Assembly: GCA_000702025.1 (NCBI GenBank)
Contig: JNKJ01000021.1
Coordinates: 61,420 to 125,419 of the forward strand
DNA from: Blautia schinkii DSM 10518
GTDB lineage: Bacteria > Bacillota > Clostridia > Lachnospirales > Lachnospiraceae
Length of the DNA: 64,000 nucleotides
Direction: 5' to 3'
The notes under the pieces were generated by a model that saw only the letters and a program-made list of their open reading frames with translations, searched no databases and was not told where the DNA came from. The translations under genes were made by a program, and so were the position numbers. How positions within the stretch are numbered: the stretch's first letter is position 1; the number at the start of each line of letters is the position of its first letter. Positions 1 through 8,969 of the stretch are shown piece after piece.

Positions 1-267
1 TTCTTCTTTGTCAAGACTCTTGGCTGCGGAGATTGTGAGGTAACCATCTTTAAGCTGTACGTTAATGTCGTCTTTCTTGAATCCCGGAAGGTCTATGTCG
101 ACTTCGTAGCCGTTATCTGTCTCGCGGACATCGGTTTTCATCATATTTCTTGCATGTTTGCCATACAGGGGATTTTTCTTTCCCATCAATTCGGTGACAG
201 ACGGGAAGTCCATCCATTCGTCAAAATCATCAAATAAATTTTCTCCAAAAATACTAGGCATCATCAT
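1..267 (-). CDS. Hsp20-family small heat shock protein (3' end outside window)
   Basis: The N-terminal 89 residues of an alpha-crystallin-type small heat shock protein, an ATP-independent holdase that binds unfolding proteins in the cytoplasm. The visible part runs from MMMPSIFGENLF through a region with GYEVDIDLPGFKKDDI and GYLTISA, which matches the first strands of the alpha-crystallin domain. The C-terminal strands and the IXI tail are cut off by the window edge. Three consecutive ATG codons are available (267, 264, 261); an AGGAG eight bases upstream favours the first. A strong sigmaA-type promoter lies about 115 bases upstream. No CIRCE element was seen between promoter and gene. Family assignment is confident; exact start is not. 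Confidence 0.9.
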   Translation of the reverse strand, partial: MMMPSIFGENLFDDFDEWMDFPSVTELMGKKNPLYGKHARNMMKTDVRETDNGYEVDIDLPGFKKDDINVQLKDGYLTISAAKSLDKEE

Positions 268-382
268 AAGTCATTCTCCTTTCTAATGATTACTGAATAT
301 CTACAGTTAGCACTATCGGAAGAACCCGAGGTGTTGTTTTTTCTAAAACTTCGGAAGGTTTCTCTTCTTTTGTTCTATTTGT

Positions 383-411
383 AATATAACACGTATTATT
401 AGCAGTGTCAA
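383..411 (-). promoter_or_regulatory. Promoter of the hsp20 gene
   Basis: Reading the minus strand there is a TTGACA (411-406), 17 bases, then TATATT (388-383), a near-consensus vegetative promoter pointing at the Hsp20 gene. The leader to the start codon is about 110 bases. The rest of the 268-796 gap (529 bases) is AT-rich; I see no gene in it. Confidence 0.65.
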
Positions 412-796
412 CCCCTGAGTGATAATTCTTATGTGAAAATTTTGTGAAGTCCCGTTTTTCATTGACTTTTTCAGGATTGATAGAGTTTCTTCTATATTCT
501 GTCCATACTGGCTATATATCAAATCACGCCGTATTATCTGCTCTGAGATGAATTAGAAGAAAACGAGCAGTAAAATTTCTCCAATAAAAAAAGAAACGAG
601 CAGCCCGCTTGAGTAAAAACTGTACGGTGAAAACCCATTTCTCTTTTACAAATTTTGTGTGACAACAATATTTTTGTCAATAAGGAATTGTAAATTTTTT
701 GAAATATCCGAGATCATAAAATATCCCATGTCTATTCTTATAGCGATATACATACAAAATAGAATCAAACCACTTCGGTATTTTACGCAATTATCT

Positions 797-2149
797 TTAA
801 TCCTTGACAATTTTGGCATTCGGGTATATTTTTTCCATCCGCTCATTGGGAAAATGCGTATCCAAAAAGCCGGTTATAGCGCTTTCATGCGCAGTTCCGT
901 TCTGTCGCTCGGAATAGCGGTTTAGTGCGAGGCCGGATATAATAATGTTAAAGACCATAAATAGCACCATTACCCAGGTGAGAATTATCCCTGCCCGTTT
1001 GGGGATTTTTTCTATAAGCGCGGATAACCGGGGATACAGGAATTTAAGCCACACAACAGCCGCGATTCCCCAGAAAAAGCAGAACAACAGGTTAATCCTC
1101 CCGGCAAGGTTAAATGGAAGGTGGCTGTAGTCCCAGAACACGGTACCGAAAACAAGCTCTGTAAAAACGCTGCATATGTATTCGTAGGCTCCGCCAAGCA
1201 CAGTGCCAAACATAAAAATAAAGCTGTCGCTGCGGTTTCTGTACTGGTAGAGGATTGCGGTGAGGAGCACGCAGCCCAGGCCCCATACAATGCTGAACGG
1301 TCCGTATACGACGCTGCTGCGGCTCATCAGTCGTCCGGTGGTTGCGAGGCAGAAAATTGTTTCCGTTATATCACCCAGAAAAGCTCCCAGGAAAAACAAG
1401 CAGGTAAGCTTATAGAAGCAGCAACCCACGGCAAATACTCCGGCTTTTTCCTTTGCGGCTTCGGCCAGACGCTCCTTTTCCTGCCGTGCCGCCAGCAGTT
1501 CCTGCGCAGCGAGGCTTGGATATGCTTTTGACAAATGTTTCTGTGTCCAGCCGGCCAGACCTTCGCCCATGAGGTCGGCGGTTTTCTGCAGGTTCTCAGA
1601 TACATCATCAATGATAGACATTTTGCGCAGCCGTGAACGTACAGCCACGATACCGCTGACTGTTCCGGTCAGGTCGAGGCCTACGATTACATATGCGGCA
1701 ATCAGCAGGATTTTGCCAAGCTGGGTGGGAACGAAGGAAATTACCTGCCCAAGAAACGGATTCACAAAGGAGATGCATACAACCGCTGCGATGCCCCACA
1801 CTACGGTGTAGGGAAGATTGACATAACCTCCGAACTGAAATTTCTTGCGGGAGTAGTCCCACCATTTACGGTGAAAAATCCGTTCCAGCACAAAGCCTGT
1901 GAGCTGAGTCACAACAGAGGATAGGATTACTCCGCCCAGGAACAGAAAAAACAGCCGGTTGCGAAGCTCAGGCAGAAATATGGCAAAGGCCGCAGCGCCC
2001 AGCCCGTAAGCCGGACAGTATGGCCCATATAGAAAACCTACATCAACAAACTTCTTTTCCCTAACCGCAGCCGCTGCAGTACCGATGACCCAGCCGATAA
2101 AAGAATATAATAAGAAAAACCATGCCAACTGGTAAATTGAATATCCCAA
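797..2149 (-). CDS. CmpB-type putative ABC transporter permease (PF06541-like), two-repeat membrane protein
   Basis: Polytopic membrane protein of about 450 residues. Two homologous blocks are visible: the first begins YQLAWFFLLYSFIGWV and contains FLYGPYCPAYGLGA, the second begins FYKLTCLFFLGAFLGD and contains SSVVYGPFSIVWGLG. This W/GP-rich repeat is typical of the PF06541 family (named putative ABC transporter permease; substrate and true function unknown). A longer frame opens at 2299, but no ribosome binding site precedes that ATG. The TTG at 2149 has AAAGGAGG ten bases upstream and starts right before the first repeat, so I prefer it. No ATPase gene is adjacent, so a role as a transporter permease is unproven. 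Confidence 0.72.
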   Translation of the reverse strand: MGYSIYQLAWFFLLYSFIGWVIGTAAAAVREKKFVDVGFLYGPYCPAYGLGAAAFAIFLPELRNRLFFLFLGGVILSSVVTQLTGFVLERIFHRKWWDYSRKKFQFGGYVNLPYTVVWGIAAVVCISFVNPFLGQVISFVPTQLGKILLIAAYVIVGLDLTGTVSGIVAVRSRLRKMSIIDDVSENLQKTADLMGEGLAGWTQKHLSKAYPSLAAQELLAARQEKERLAEAAKEKAGVFAVGCCFYKLTCLFFLGAFLGDITETIFCLATTGRLMSRSSVVYGPFSIVWGLGCVLLTAILYQYRNRSDSFIFMFGTVLGGAYEYICSVFTELVFGTVFWDYSHLPFNLAGRINLLFCFFWGIAAVVWLKFLYPRLSALIEKIPKRAGIILTWVMVLFMVFNIIISGLALNRYSERQNGTAHESAITGFLDTHFPNERMEKIYPNAKIVKD

Positions 2150-2367
2150 GATAAAATAGCCTCCTTTTTTCTTTATGGTACTCGCTTTTGTTCTAAAAGT
2201 AAACACGTTTGGCGAGATTACTCCATAATTAAGAGCAAACTTTATAGAATTTTCAGGAATTATTTTCATAGTAAACATTGTCTTTTTAATAAAATTCACA
2301 TATACTTAAAGTGCAAATAGTAGAGCCTGTAAAATTAAAAAACTCACATTAACGAGGAGGTGTTTTT

Positions 2368-2544
2368 ATGGCAACTTCAAGCATTACTCATAATTTTGTT
2401 GTAACCAATCGTAAAAGCGTTCGTCGTTTTGTCGCGGCGCTGGAAGAGTCTGATCATGACCGCACACCAAAGCAGATACTTCCCGGACGCGAGCTGACTG
2501 ACCCAAAAGAAATCTTAGAATTAATGGCAAAAAGGAAGAGATAA
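2368..2544 (+). CDS. Small protein preceding a GNAT gene; candidate antitoxin
   Basis: A 58-residue, very polar protein (start MATSSITHNF, end LELMAKRKR) with a perfect GAGGAGG ribosome binding site at 2354-2360. Its middle contains RKSVRRFVAALEES and PGRELTDPKEIL, suggesting one or two helices; there is no membrane segment. It ends one base before the ATG of the acetyltransferase gene, so the two are almost certainly co-translated. A short basic/acidic protein placed directly before an acetyltransferase is the usual layout of type II GNAT toxin-antitoxin modules (TacA/TacT, AtaR/AtaT). I do not recognise a ribbon-helix-helix signature, so antitoxin function is inferred from position and size only. 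Confidence 0.6.
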   Translation: MATSSITHNFVVTNRKSVRRFVAALEESDHDRTPKQILPGRELTDPKEILELMAKRKR

Positions 2545-2545
2545 T

Positions 2546-3157
2546 ATGTGTGATAAATACTTTACGGTTAATATTCGGGCATATCTTGATAAAGAAGAAC
2601 TGACATATATCGGAGAGGAAAGTCTACATGATTTACTCTCCGATTTTTCTTGTCCACGAAATTCTGATGTGGAATATTTTTTGTTGCATAATGCGATTGA
2701 GTTTGCCAAAAAAGATCAATCCATTACGTATTTGGTCTTTAGAGCAGAGGATGCCGCACTGGTAGGATACTTTTCACTTGCGATTAAACCAATTTCTGTC
2801 TGTGCGGAAAAGATTAGCAAGACAATGGCAAAAAAACTCGCACGGGTCAGCATACTTGATGAAGAGACGGATTCCTATATGACAGCAGCATATTTAATCG
2901 CGCAGTTAGGAAAAAATTATTCTTTGCCAAGAGAAAAACAAATTGCAGGTTCTATCCTTTTGGGATTTGCTTTAGAGGCTATTTCCAGTCTCAAATATTC
3001 TATTGGTGGTGTCATGGAATTTTTAGAATGTGAAGATAATGAGTTCCTCTTAAGTTTCTATATACGCAACCACTTTAAACCTTTTGGAATGCGGACTACG
3101 CTTTCGGTCAATGAAAGAAAGCCGCATACACTTTATCAACTTCTAAAATTCATATAG
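2546..3157 (+). CDS. GNAT-fold acetyltransferase, candidate toxin of a toxin-antitoxin pair
   Basis: 203-residue protein. The segment YLVFRAEDAALVGYFSLAIKPISV resembles the beta2-beta3-beta4 strands of GNAT enzymes, and LARVSILDEETDSYMTAAYLIAQLGKNY aligns with beta4 and the acetyl-CoA-binding loop; LLSFYIRNHFKPFG matches the conserved C-terminal Y/F..GF region. The CoA-binding R/Q-x-x-G-x-G/A motif is weak. It overlaps nothing and follows the 58-residue gene by one base, which argues for a joint unit. Known GNAT toxins acetylate aminoacyl-tRNA; whether this one does is inference. An ordinary GNAT with a small upstream protein is the alternative. Confidence 0.65.
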   Translation: MCDKYFTVNIRAYLDKEELTYIGEESLHDLLSDFSCPRNSDVEYFLLHNAIEFAKKDQSITYLVFRAEDAALVGYFSLAIKPISVCAEKISKTMAKKLARVSILDEETDSYMTAAYLIAQLGKNYSLPREKQIAGSILLGFALEAISSLKYSIGGVMEFLECEDNEFLLSFYIRNHFKPFGMRTTLSVNERKPHTLYQLLKFI

Positions 3158-3188
3158 GCCTGCATAAAGAAAGCGTCGCATCTAATCC

Positions 3189-4709
3189 CTAAGAATCCAT
3201 TTCCTCCTTCAACCTCCGTACATACGCACTTGGCGAGATACCTTCATGGGACTTAAATACCCGGCTAAAATAGAAGGCATCGGTGAATCCAACCATCTCC
3301 GCCACATCCTTCAGCAGAATGTCCGGGTTGCTCTGCATCAATTTTTTTGCCATAGCAAGGCGGAGTTCACCGATATACTTACTGGGAGAGATGCCGAATT
3401 CTGCCTTAAAAAGTACAGAAAGATATTTCTCATTGTGTCCAAATATATCCTGAAAAATCTTATAAGTTATCTGAGTAGTGAAGTTTTTGTCCAGCCAACC
3501 ACGCACCTGATGGGCAAGTGACTGCTCCTCTTTATGAAGCGAATCTTCGCCAAAACCGTAGATGCGTTTCAGTTCATATTGTATTTCCCTTTCAAGCTCC
3601 TGATAAGAATGGCACGTGCATACGATTTCCGCTGCATCCGGGTAAATGATATTTTCTTCAGTGTAGTCATGAATCACCGTGCTGATAAAATACCGCAGAT
3701 CAGATACTAGCTGAAACTGTGTGACTTGCTGTCCTTCCCAATATGCGAGAATGGAGTGCAGATATCCGTATAATGCTTTTTCACCGGGTTGTTCCGGAAT
3801 TCCGGCACAGATGCGCTTCACCTCCTGTGAAACATGAATAGCTTCATCCTTTCGGGAAGTCTGATATCTTAAAACCCCACTGCAGCCGAAAATATTGTGG
3901 AACAGAGCATATAGGCAGGTATTGTGCACCAGCTCGAAGATTTTTATGCCGTTTGGCACAGTTTCAGAAATAATTATGTGCAAAAAGGTGTCAGTGGTCT
4001 TGTAAAACTCAAAAAGTCTGTGAGCGATGGTTTTGACCGGCGCAGCTTGGCCTTGTGGATAAACACAGGCGTAAATGCTTTCGTTATAATGCTGGCCCGG
4101 CAGAACAAATAGCGATACACTGTATTCCTCCTGAATCTCCTCAAGAAGTCCCCGGTTTTCTTGCGGCACGTCGGCACTTAGGATTGTTTCATTATAAACA
4201 TTGCCGCACATGGGTCCGAAAATAAGTAGCATTAAGGTACAGGAAAAGCCTTCGAGAGGATTTGAGCTTTCCGTGGCGAATTCACGTACTGTTAGGCTGC
4301 GCTGAAGATATTCCCTTTGGAGAATGCGCGTGGCTGCGCGGTTCTGTTCCTGGCAGGAGAGAAGTATCTCATTCAAAGTTCCGGGAGAAATCGGCTTCAG
4401 CAGATAATCAGAAATACCAAGCCGGAGTGCCTGGCGTGCATATTCAAATTCTGCGTAACCGGTGAGTATAATACAGCGGGTCTCAAAACCGAGAGCCTTC
4501 ATCTGTGAAATCATCTCCAGTCCGTTCATGACTGGCATATTGATATCCACAAAAACAAGGTCAGGCTTTTTCTCAAGTATTTTTTGTAATCCTTCCTTTC
4601 CATTTCGGCAGGTAGCCAAAATATCAAAATCCGGGTAGTTCCTGGTGATAAGAGATGCTAAACCGCGGGCAATCGCTGGTTCATCTTCTACAATTATTAC
4701 ATGAATCAT
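3189..4709 (-). CDS. YesN-type response regulator, receiver plus AraC DNA-binding domain
   Basis: 506 residues. An N-terminal receiver domain (about 1-120) has the acidic pair in IVEDEPAI, the phospho-acceptor Asp in PDLVFVDINMP and the Lys in DYLLKPISP. A long linker of unknown fold follows, and a C-terminal AraC/XylS domain (about 400-506) has two helix-turn-helix units, with LKDVAEMVGFTDAFYFSRVF and a GISPSAYVRRL ending. It lies 16 bases downstream of the kinase gene, so the two form an operon. They face away from the transporter/fucosidase genes, which they probably activate in response to an extracellular glycan. Confidence 0.9.
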   Translation of the reverse strand: MIHVIIVEDEPAIARGLASLITRNYPDFDILATCRNGKEGLQKILEKKPDLVFVDINMPVMNGLEMISQMKALGFETRCIILTGYAEFEYARQALRLGISDYLLKPISPGTLNEILLSCQEQNRAATRILQREYLQRSLTVREFATESSNPLEGFSCTLMLLIFGPMCGNVYNETILSADVPQENRGLLEEIQEEYSVSLFVLPGQHYNESIYACVYPQGQAAPVKTIAHRLFEFYKTTDTFLHIIISETVPNGIKIFELVHNTCLYALFHNIFGCSGVLRYQTSRKDEAIHVSQEVKRICAGIPEQPGEKALYGYLHSILAYWEGQQVTQFQLVSDLRYFISTVIHDYTEENIIYPDAAEIVCTCHSYQELEREIQYELKRIYGFGEDSLHKEEQSLAHQVRGWLDKNFTTQITYKIFQDIFGHNEKYLSVLFKAEFGISPSKYIGELRLAMAKKLMQSNPDILLKDVAEMVGFTDAFYFSRVFKSHEGISPSAYVRRLKEEMDS

Positions 4710-4725
4710 CTGGGCAGCCTCCTTA

Positions 4726-6558
4726 TTATATATAATTTCTGGTAAACAGTTCCATTGGCTTTAGGGGACCGCCGATGGTGATTGCGGTCCAGCCGCTGTC
4801 TGGTTTGCTTACTTGGAAAAACTCTTTTCCGTGGTAGTATATATTCAGCCGCAGAATTGTGTTTTCTAGCCCGTAACCTTGGCGCAAAATAAGGTCTGAA
4901 GAATTATTGGCATTGTAATCCGGCAGGTTAAACTGACGGATACGTTGGTACAACAGGTGCAGCTTTTCCTCCTTAAAATCCGCACCGTTGTTGGAAACCG
5001 ACAGGTACCAATAATCTTCGTCGTGAGAAGAACGGATTTTAATGATCCACGGCGGCAGAATCTCCTGTTCTGTCTGCTGAAAGCCGTGCTGGAAGCAGTT
5101 CTCCAAAAGAGGCTGGAGAATCAGCTTGGGTACGGGAATAGAATTTAAGGAGGAATCCAGGTCCCACTCATAGGTGAGGTCTTCCTCATAGCGCATTTTC
5201 ATAATGTACAGATAGCTGGAGGCTTTGGCAATCTCCTGCTCCAAAAGAACTGACTGGCCGGTGTGGGACAGGGAATAACGCAGCAGACTTGCCAGTTCAC
5301 TGCACATGGTGGAAACAGTGGTGTTTCCATCTGAAAGCCCCGTCATGCCGATGACGGATAGCGTATTATAAAGAAAGTGTGGATTAAGCTGGGATTCCAG
5401 TGCATCGTAATGTGCTTCCAGTGTACGTTTGCGTTCTTCAGTCAGCCGTTGGTTCTGATCGTAAATTTCGGCGAGAAAGGCCTGGACGGCATTAGTGAGC
5501 ATGGTAATTTCATTGTCGCTTGAAATCTCACTGATTTTGATGTTGCGTCCCGGTTTTAAATGGTTAAGCTGTGTTGTGAGCTGTTTAAGCGGTTTGGTAA
5601 GCTGCTTGGTGACCAAATACAGGAAAATAGAAATCACAGCAAACAGTGCAAGGAAAATCGCCATAGTCATGAGTAACAGCCGGTTTATGGACTGAAGATA
5701 TCCAGCGGCACTGGTACTGAGGATGAAGGTCCAGCCGGTGAGAGGAGATTCTACATAACAGGAGAGCTGCAGGTCATCAGGGGAGAAAATCTCTGTATTT
5801 TTGTCTGTGGCAGTCTGGAATGCTGCGTAAAATGCAGCCTTATCCATATTCAAAGCATTGGTATATACAAGCTTTTTATCTTCATCTAACAGGGTGATGG
5901 AGTAACTTTCCGGGTTTTCGTAATCGTTCAGTAAATCTGTGAGCATGGAAATATTCAGATCTAGTTCAAGGATACCATAGTGCTGGTAGGTGTCACGCAT
6001 TGCCCTCACCACAGAAACGACAGTCTCATTCTGTCCCCAGAAATCCCGGTGGGGCAGTATATATTCTATATATTTGATGTCTTCCAGAAGCTGCGACAGG
6101 ACTTTCTGTTCTTTGAGCTTTTCTTTCTGTACGTAATTGTGTACGCCAGTTTTTGTGGAGGATACGCCTACATTATCATAATAATTGCTTACATATATGA
6201 GTGAACCGTTGAAATCCTGGGACAAAAGCACATTGCGGAAAGCGTTCTGGAACACGGTGCTTGCTGGCACATGGGCCGGGAAATAGTTGGACGGTGATTG
6301 TGTGATCCTCTTAGATTCCGAGAGCAGAGAAGGCGTGGTCTGCAGCTCTTTAAGCACATTGTCAGCGTTGGACAGCAAAGCGTCAAAGTTTTTACTCAGA
6401 GTGGAGGTGCTGCTGGAAACAGTGTCATGCATGTTCTGCTTTAGGGTTTTCGTGGTATAGTGGTAGAAGAGCGCAGAACAGACGGAAAGGAATATTAGGT
6501 TGATGGTAATACAGGACAAATATATTTTTTTCTGGAAAGAAAGTTTACGGAATTTCAT
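4726..6558 (-). CDS. YesM-type membrane sensor histidine kinase
   Basis: About 610 residues. There is an N-terminal membrane helix (IYLSCITINLIFLSVCSALF), a large extracellular sensor region, a second membrane helix (LLLMTMAIFLALFAVISIFLYL), a HAMP-like linker (TKQLTKPLKQLTTQL), and the short His_kinase domain with LESQLNPHFLYNTLS carrying the phospho-accepting His. The HATPase part has LQPLLENCFQHGF and GYGLENTILRL. The frame is open back to 6666, but the ATG at 6558 has GGAGG eight bases upstream and begins the typical basic MKFRKLSFQKK start. It is the partner of the regulator just downstream. Confidence 0.9.
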   Translation of the reverse strand: MKFRKLSFQKKIYLSCITINLIFLSVCSALFYHYTTKTLKQNMHDTVSSSTSTLSKNFDALLSNADNVLKELQTTPSLLSESKRITQSPSNYFPAHVPASTVFQNAFRNVLLSQDFNGSLIYVSNYYDNVGVSSTKTGVHNYVQKEKLKEQKVLSQLLEDIKYIEYILPHRDFWGQNETVVSVVRAMRDTYQHYGILELDLNISMLTDLLNDYENPESYSITLLDEDKKLVYTNALNMDKAAFYAAFQTATDKNTEIFSPDDLQLSCYVESPLTGWTFILSTSAAGYLQSINRLLLMTMAIFLALFAVISIFLYLVTKQLTKPLKQLTTQLNHLKPGRNIKISEISSDNEITMLTNAVQAFLAEIYDQNQRLTEERKRTLEAHYDALESQLNPHFLYNTLSVIGMTGLSDGNTTVSTMCSELASLLRYSLSHTGQSVLLEQEIAKASSYLYIMKMRYEEDLTYEWDLDSSLNSIPVPKLILQPLLENCFQHGFQQTEQEILPPWIIKIRSSHDEDYWYLSVSNNGADFKEEKLHLLYQRIRQFNLPDYNANNSSDLILRQGYGLENTILRLNIYYHGKEFFQVSKPDSGWTAITIGGPLKPMELFTRNYI

Positions 6559-6751
6559 ACCTGGTACCTCCGGACAAGCAGTAAACGAATGTATATTTAC
6601 ACTGTTTTTTGAAGTATACCATAAAAGCAAAGGGCATGGTGTAGATGTGACAAATTTACATGCCAAAACTTCTTTTTGTCCATGGATTCCATTTTGTGAA
6701 GTTATATAATAGAATTACCACAAAACGAACAACAAAAAAGGAGGGTACGAA

Positions 6752-8026
6752 ATGAAAAAGCAAATGGCGTTATTATTGACAGGAGTATTCGCAATATCCA
6801 CAATGGTATTGGGTACAGGGGTGACAGCCTACGCAGAGGGTGGCCAGACACTGAGCCTGTACGGAAATGCGGACGATCTGGCAAAGCCGTACATGCAGAA
6901 GATTATTTCCATGTGGGAAGAGGCCAGCGGCAATACGATCGATCAGCAAGGCCTGGACACAGACAACGCGGAAACCATTGCCCTGACGAAATTTACCACA
7001 GGAGATATTCCGGATCTGTACATCCACTTCGGAAACAGCAACCTGCAGAATTTTAATCCTGAGGAAAATTTTGTTGACTGGACGGATGCGGAATGGGTGT
7101 CCGATATTCAGGACTCCGTATTGCCTCAGGCAACCTATAACGGTAAGATTATCGGACTACCGTTCTGGGAGGCTTCCAACTCAGGGTGTTTCTACAATAA
7201 ACAGATATTTGAAGAGCTGGGTATTAAACAGCCCACAACACAGGCAGAGTTCGACGCGGCATGTGATACACTTTTGGAAAACGGAGTGCAGCCGATTTAT
7301 CTGGCGGCGGCAGATGGATGGCCAATCCTCTACCAATTTGCGCTGGACCCTGTGCTTACAGACCATCCTGAGTATGTGGAAAAGTTAAATGCCGGAGAAA
7401 TGAAATATGCAGATATTCCGGAATTTTCCGATATGTGCGAATGGTTCCGTTCAGCAGCGGAAAAAGGTTATTTTGGCAAAAATTTTGCTTCTGATACCTG
7501 GGATTATACAAGTGAAGTTTTGGGCACCGGAGAGGCAGCGATGCTGTTCTGCTGGGATACTTGGTTTGACACGGATTATGACAGCGAATCATTTGATTAC
7601 AAGGCTGAGGATTTTGGAATTATGCCCGTGTTTATGGGAAGCTGTGACGAAGGGACATATGAGGGCGGTAATGTAAACCTGATGATGGCAAACAAAAATG
7701 GTGATAAGGTAGAAGCTGCCAAGGATTTTATCAACTTTATGGCAGATCCGGAAAACTATAATCAGGCGTTCGACGGAGTTTCCACTGCGGCTGTATTTAA
7801 GCAGCAGACCACAAATGTAAATTCCACTCAGTATGAGGAGAATAAAGAGAGTGTTGACAAGCTGATACGTGCATCTTCTGCACAGCCGAAGATTGTAGGT
7901 TACAATCAGGGTGAAGGTGGTAAGGCTTTGCTGCAGCTTATGTCTGGCGATATCACAGTGGAAGAATGTGTGAAACTTATCGATGAGGACCGTATCGCTA
8001 CCTTGGAGTCATTTGCCCAGGAATAA
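6752..8026 (+). CDS. Extracellular sugar-binding protein of an ABC importer (family 1)
   Basis: 424 residues. A signal peptide (MKKQMALLLTG...GVTAYAEGG) is followed by a family 1 solute-binding fold: TLSLYGNADDLAKPYM, ALTKFTTGDIPDLYIHFGN, a hinge around WEASNSGCFYNKQIFEELGI, and C-terminal helices near GGKALLQLMSGDITVEECV. It captures an oligosaccharide outside the membrane and feeds the two permeases that follow. The signal peptide shows no lipobox Cys before the predicted AYA cleavage site, unusual for a Gram-positive binding protein. AAAGGAGGG sits nine bases before the ATG. The ligand is probably fucosylated, judged only from the fucosidase at the end of the operon. Confidence 0.9.
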   Translation: MKKQMALLLTGVFAISTMVLGTGVTAYAEGGQTLSLYGNADDLAKPYMQKIISMWEEASGNTIDQQGLDTDNAETIALTKFTTGDIPDLYIHFGNSNLQNFNPEENFVDWTDAEWVSDIQDSVLPQATYNGKIIGLPFWEASNSGCFYNKQIFEELGIKQPTTQAEFDAACDTLLENGVQPIYLAAADGWPILYQFALDPVLTDHPEYVEKLNAGEMKYADIPEFSDMCEWFRSAAEKGYFGKNFASDTWDYTSEVLGTGEAAMLFCWDTWFDTDYDSESFDYKAEDFGIMPVFMGSCDEGTYEGGNVNLMMANKNGDKVEAAKDFINFMADPENYNQAFDGVSTAAVFKQQTTNVNSTQYEENKESVDKLIRASSAQPKIVGYNQGEGGKALLQLMSGDITVEECVKLIDEDRIATLESFAQE

Positions 8027-8048
8027 CAAAGCCTTAAAAAATGTAATC

Positions 8049-8083
8049 AGTTTCAGGTTTGAGAGCTTCTCGAACCTGAAACT
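8049..8083 (+). promoter_or_regulatory. Intercistronic hairpin after the binding-protein gene
   Basis: An 11-base perfect stem (AGTTTCAGGTT pairing with AACCTGAAACT) with a 13-base loop lies between the binding-protein stop and the permease ribosome binding site, without a T-run. Such hairpins commonly protect the 5' part of an mRNA, giving more binding protein than permease. That role is inferred. Confidence 0.55.
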
Positions 8084-8098
8084 CTTTAGGAGGCAAAT

Positions 8099-8968
8099 AT
8101 GAATAGAAAAAAAATATATCCGCTCTATCTGGCGGCCATTCCGGCGGTTGTGTTTATTGTGTTCTTTCTTATACCTTCCACGTTTGGATATTATTATGCT
8201 TTTACAAATTGGAGTGCGGCAAGGACTTCAGGTCTTAAATTTGTGGGAATGGACAATATTATTGCGGTTTTCAGTAATTCTAAGGTGCCGGTGGCTTTCG
8301 CAAATACCTTGATTTATGCAGGGGTAAAAACAGTGATGGTGACTCTTCTGGGCTTTGTATTTGCCTATATTTTAAACAGGGAGATTAAATCCAGGACAGC
8401 ACTGAGGACCGTATACTTTATACCAGCTATTTTTTCTAGTCTGGTCGTAGGCTTGATTTTCAGCGCAGTGTTCCAGACCAGACACGGGACGTTAAACAAT
8501 ATGCTGAATTTTTTCGGTATCTCTAATATTCAATGGCTGGGGACACGGGGAACCGCGGTGTTTGCAATCTGTGTGGCTGAGGTATGGAGAAATGTCGGTT
8601 ATGCCATTATTATTACTCTTGCGGGAATGCAGTCTGTGTCATCAGATTATCTGGAGGCCGCGAAGCTGGACGGAGCTTCGGAGTGGCAGCTTTTCCGACA
8701 GATTACACTCCCATTGATTATGCCTACGGTTAATGTAAACATTCTGTTTAGTTTGATTTACGGATTAAAGATGTTCGACCTTATTTATGTAATGACAGGC
8801 GGAGGACCGGGTAATGCAACAGAAAGCTTTGGCACACTGATGATGAATGAGATGTCTGCGGGACGCTATGCACAGTCGGTGTCAGTTAACCTGGTATTTA
8901 CGGTTTTGCTTGTCATCGTATCAATCGTTTACCAGAAGTTCAGTTCAAGATGGGAGACGGTGTTATAG
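8099..8968 (+). CDS. Sugar ABC transporter permease (MalF/LplB-type)
   Basis: 289 residues, six predicted membrane helices beginning with YPLYLAAIPAVVFIVFFLIPSTFG. The EAA loop that contacts the ATPase is DYLEAAKLDGASEWQLFRQITLPLIMP. This is the first of a permease pair typical of family 1 carbohydrate importers. No ATPase gene is present in the operon, so a shared MsmX-like ATPase encoded elsewhere probably energises it. GGAGG is seven bases before the ATG. Confidence 0.92.
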   Translation: MNRKKIYPLYLAAIPAVVFIVFFLIPSTFGYYYAFTNWSAARTSGLKFVGMDNIIAVFSNSKVPVAFANTLIYAGVKTVMVTLLGFVFAYILNREIKSRTALRTVYFIPAIFSSLVVGLIFSAVFQTRHGTLNNMLNFFGISNIQWLGTRGTAVFAICVAEVWRNVGYAIIITLAGMQSVSSDYLEAAKLDGASEWQLFRQITLPLIMPTVNVNILFSLIYGLKMFDLIYVMTGGGPGNATESFGTLMMNEMSAGRYAQSVSVNLVFTVLLVIVSIVYQKFSSRWETVL

Positions 8969-8969
8969 T

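Noticed and set aside
268..796. CIRCE or other heat-shock operator upstream of hsp20
   Set aside because: No TTAGCACTC-N9-GAGTGCTAA-like repeat was found; only a vegetative promoter is visible.
797..2299. Longer start (ATG 2299) for the CmpB-type protein
   Set aside because: No ribosome binding site; the TTG at 2149 has AAAGGAGG and starts just before the conserved repeat.
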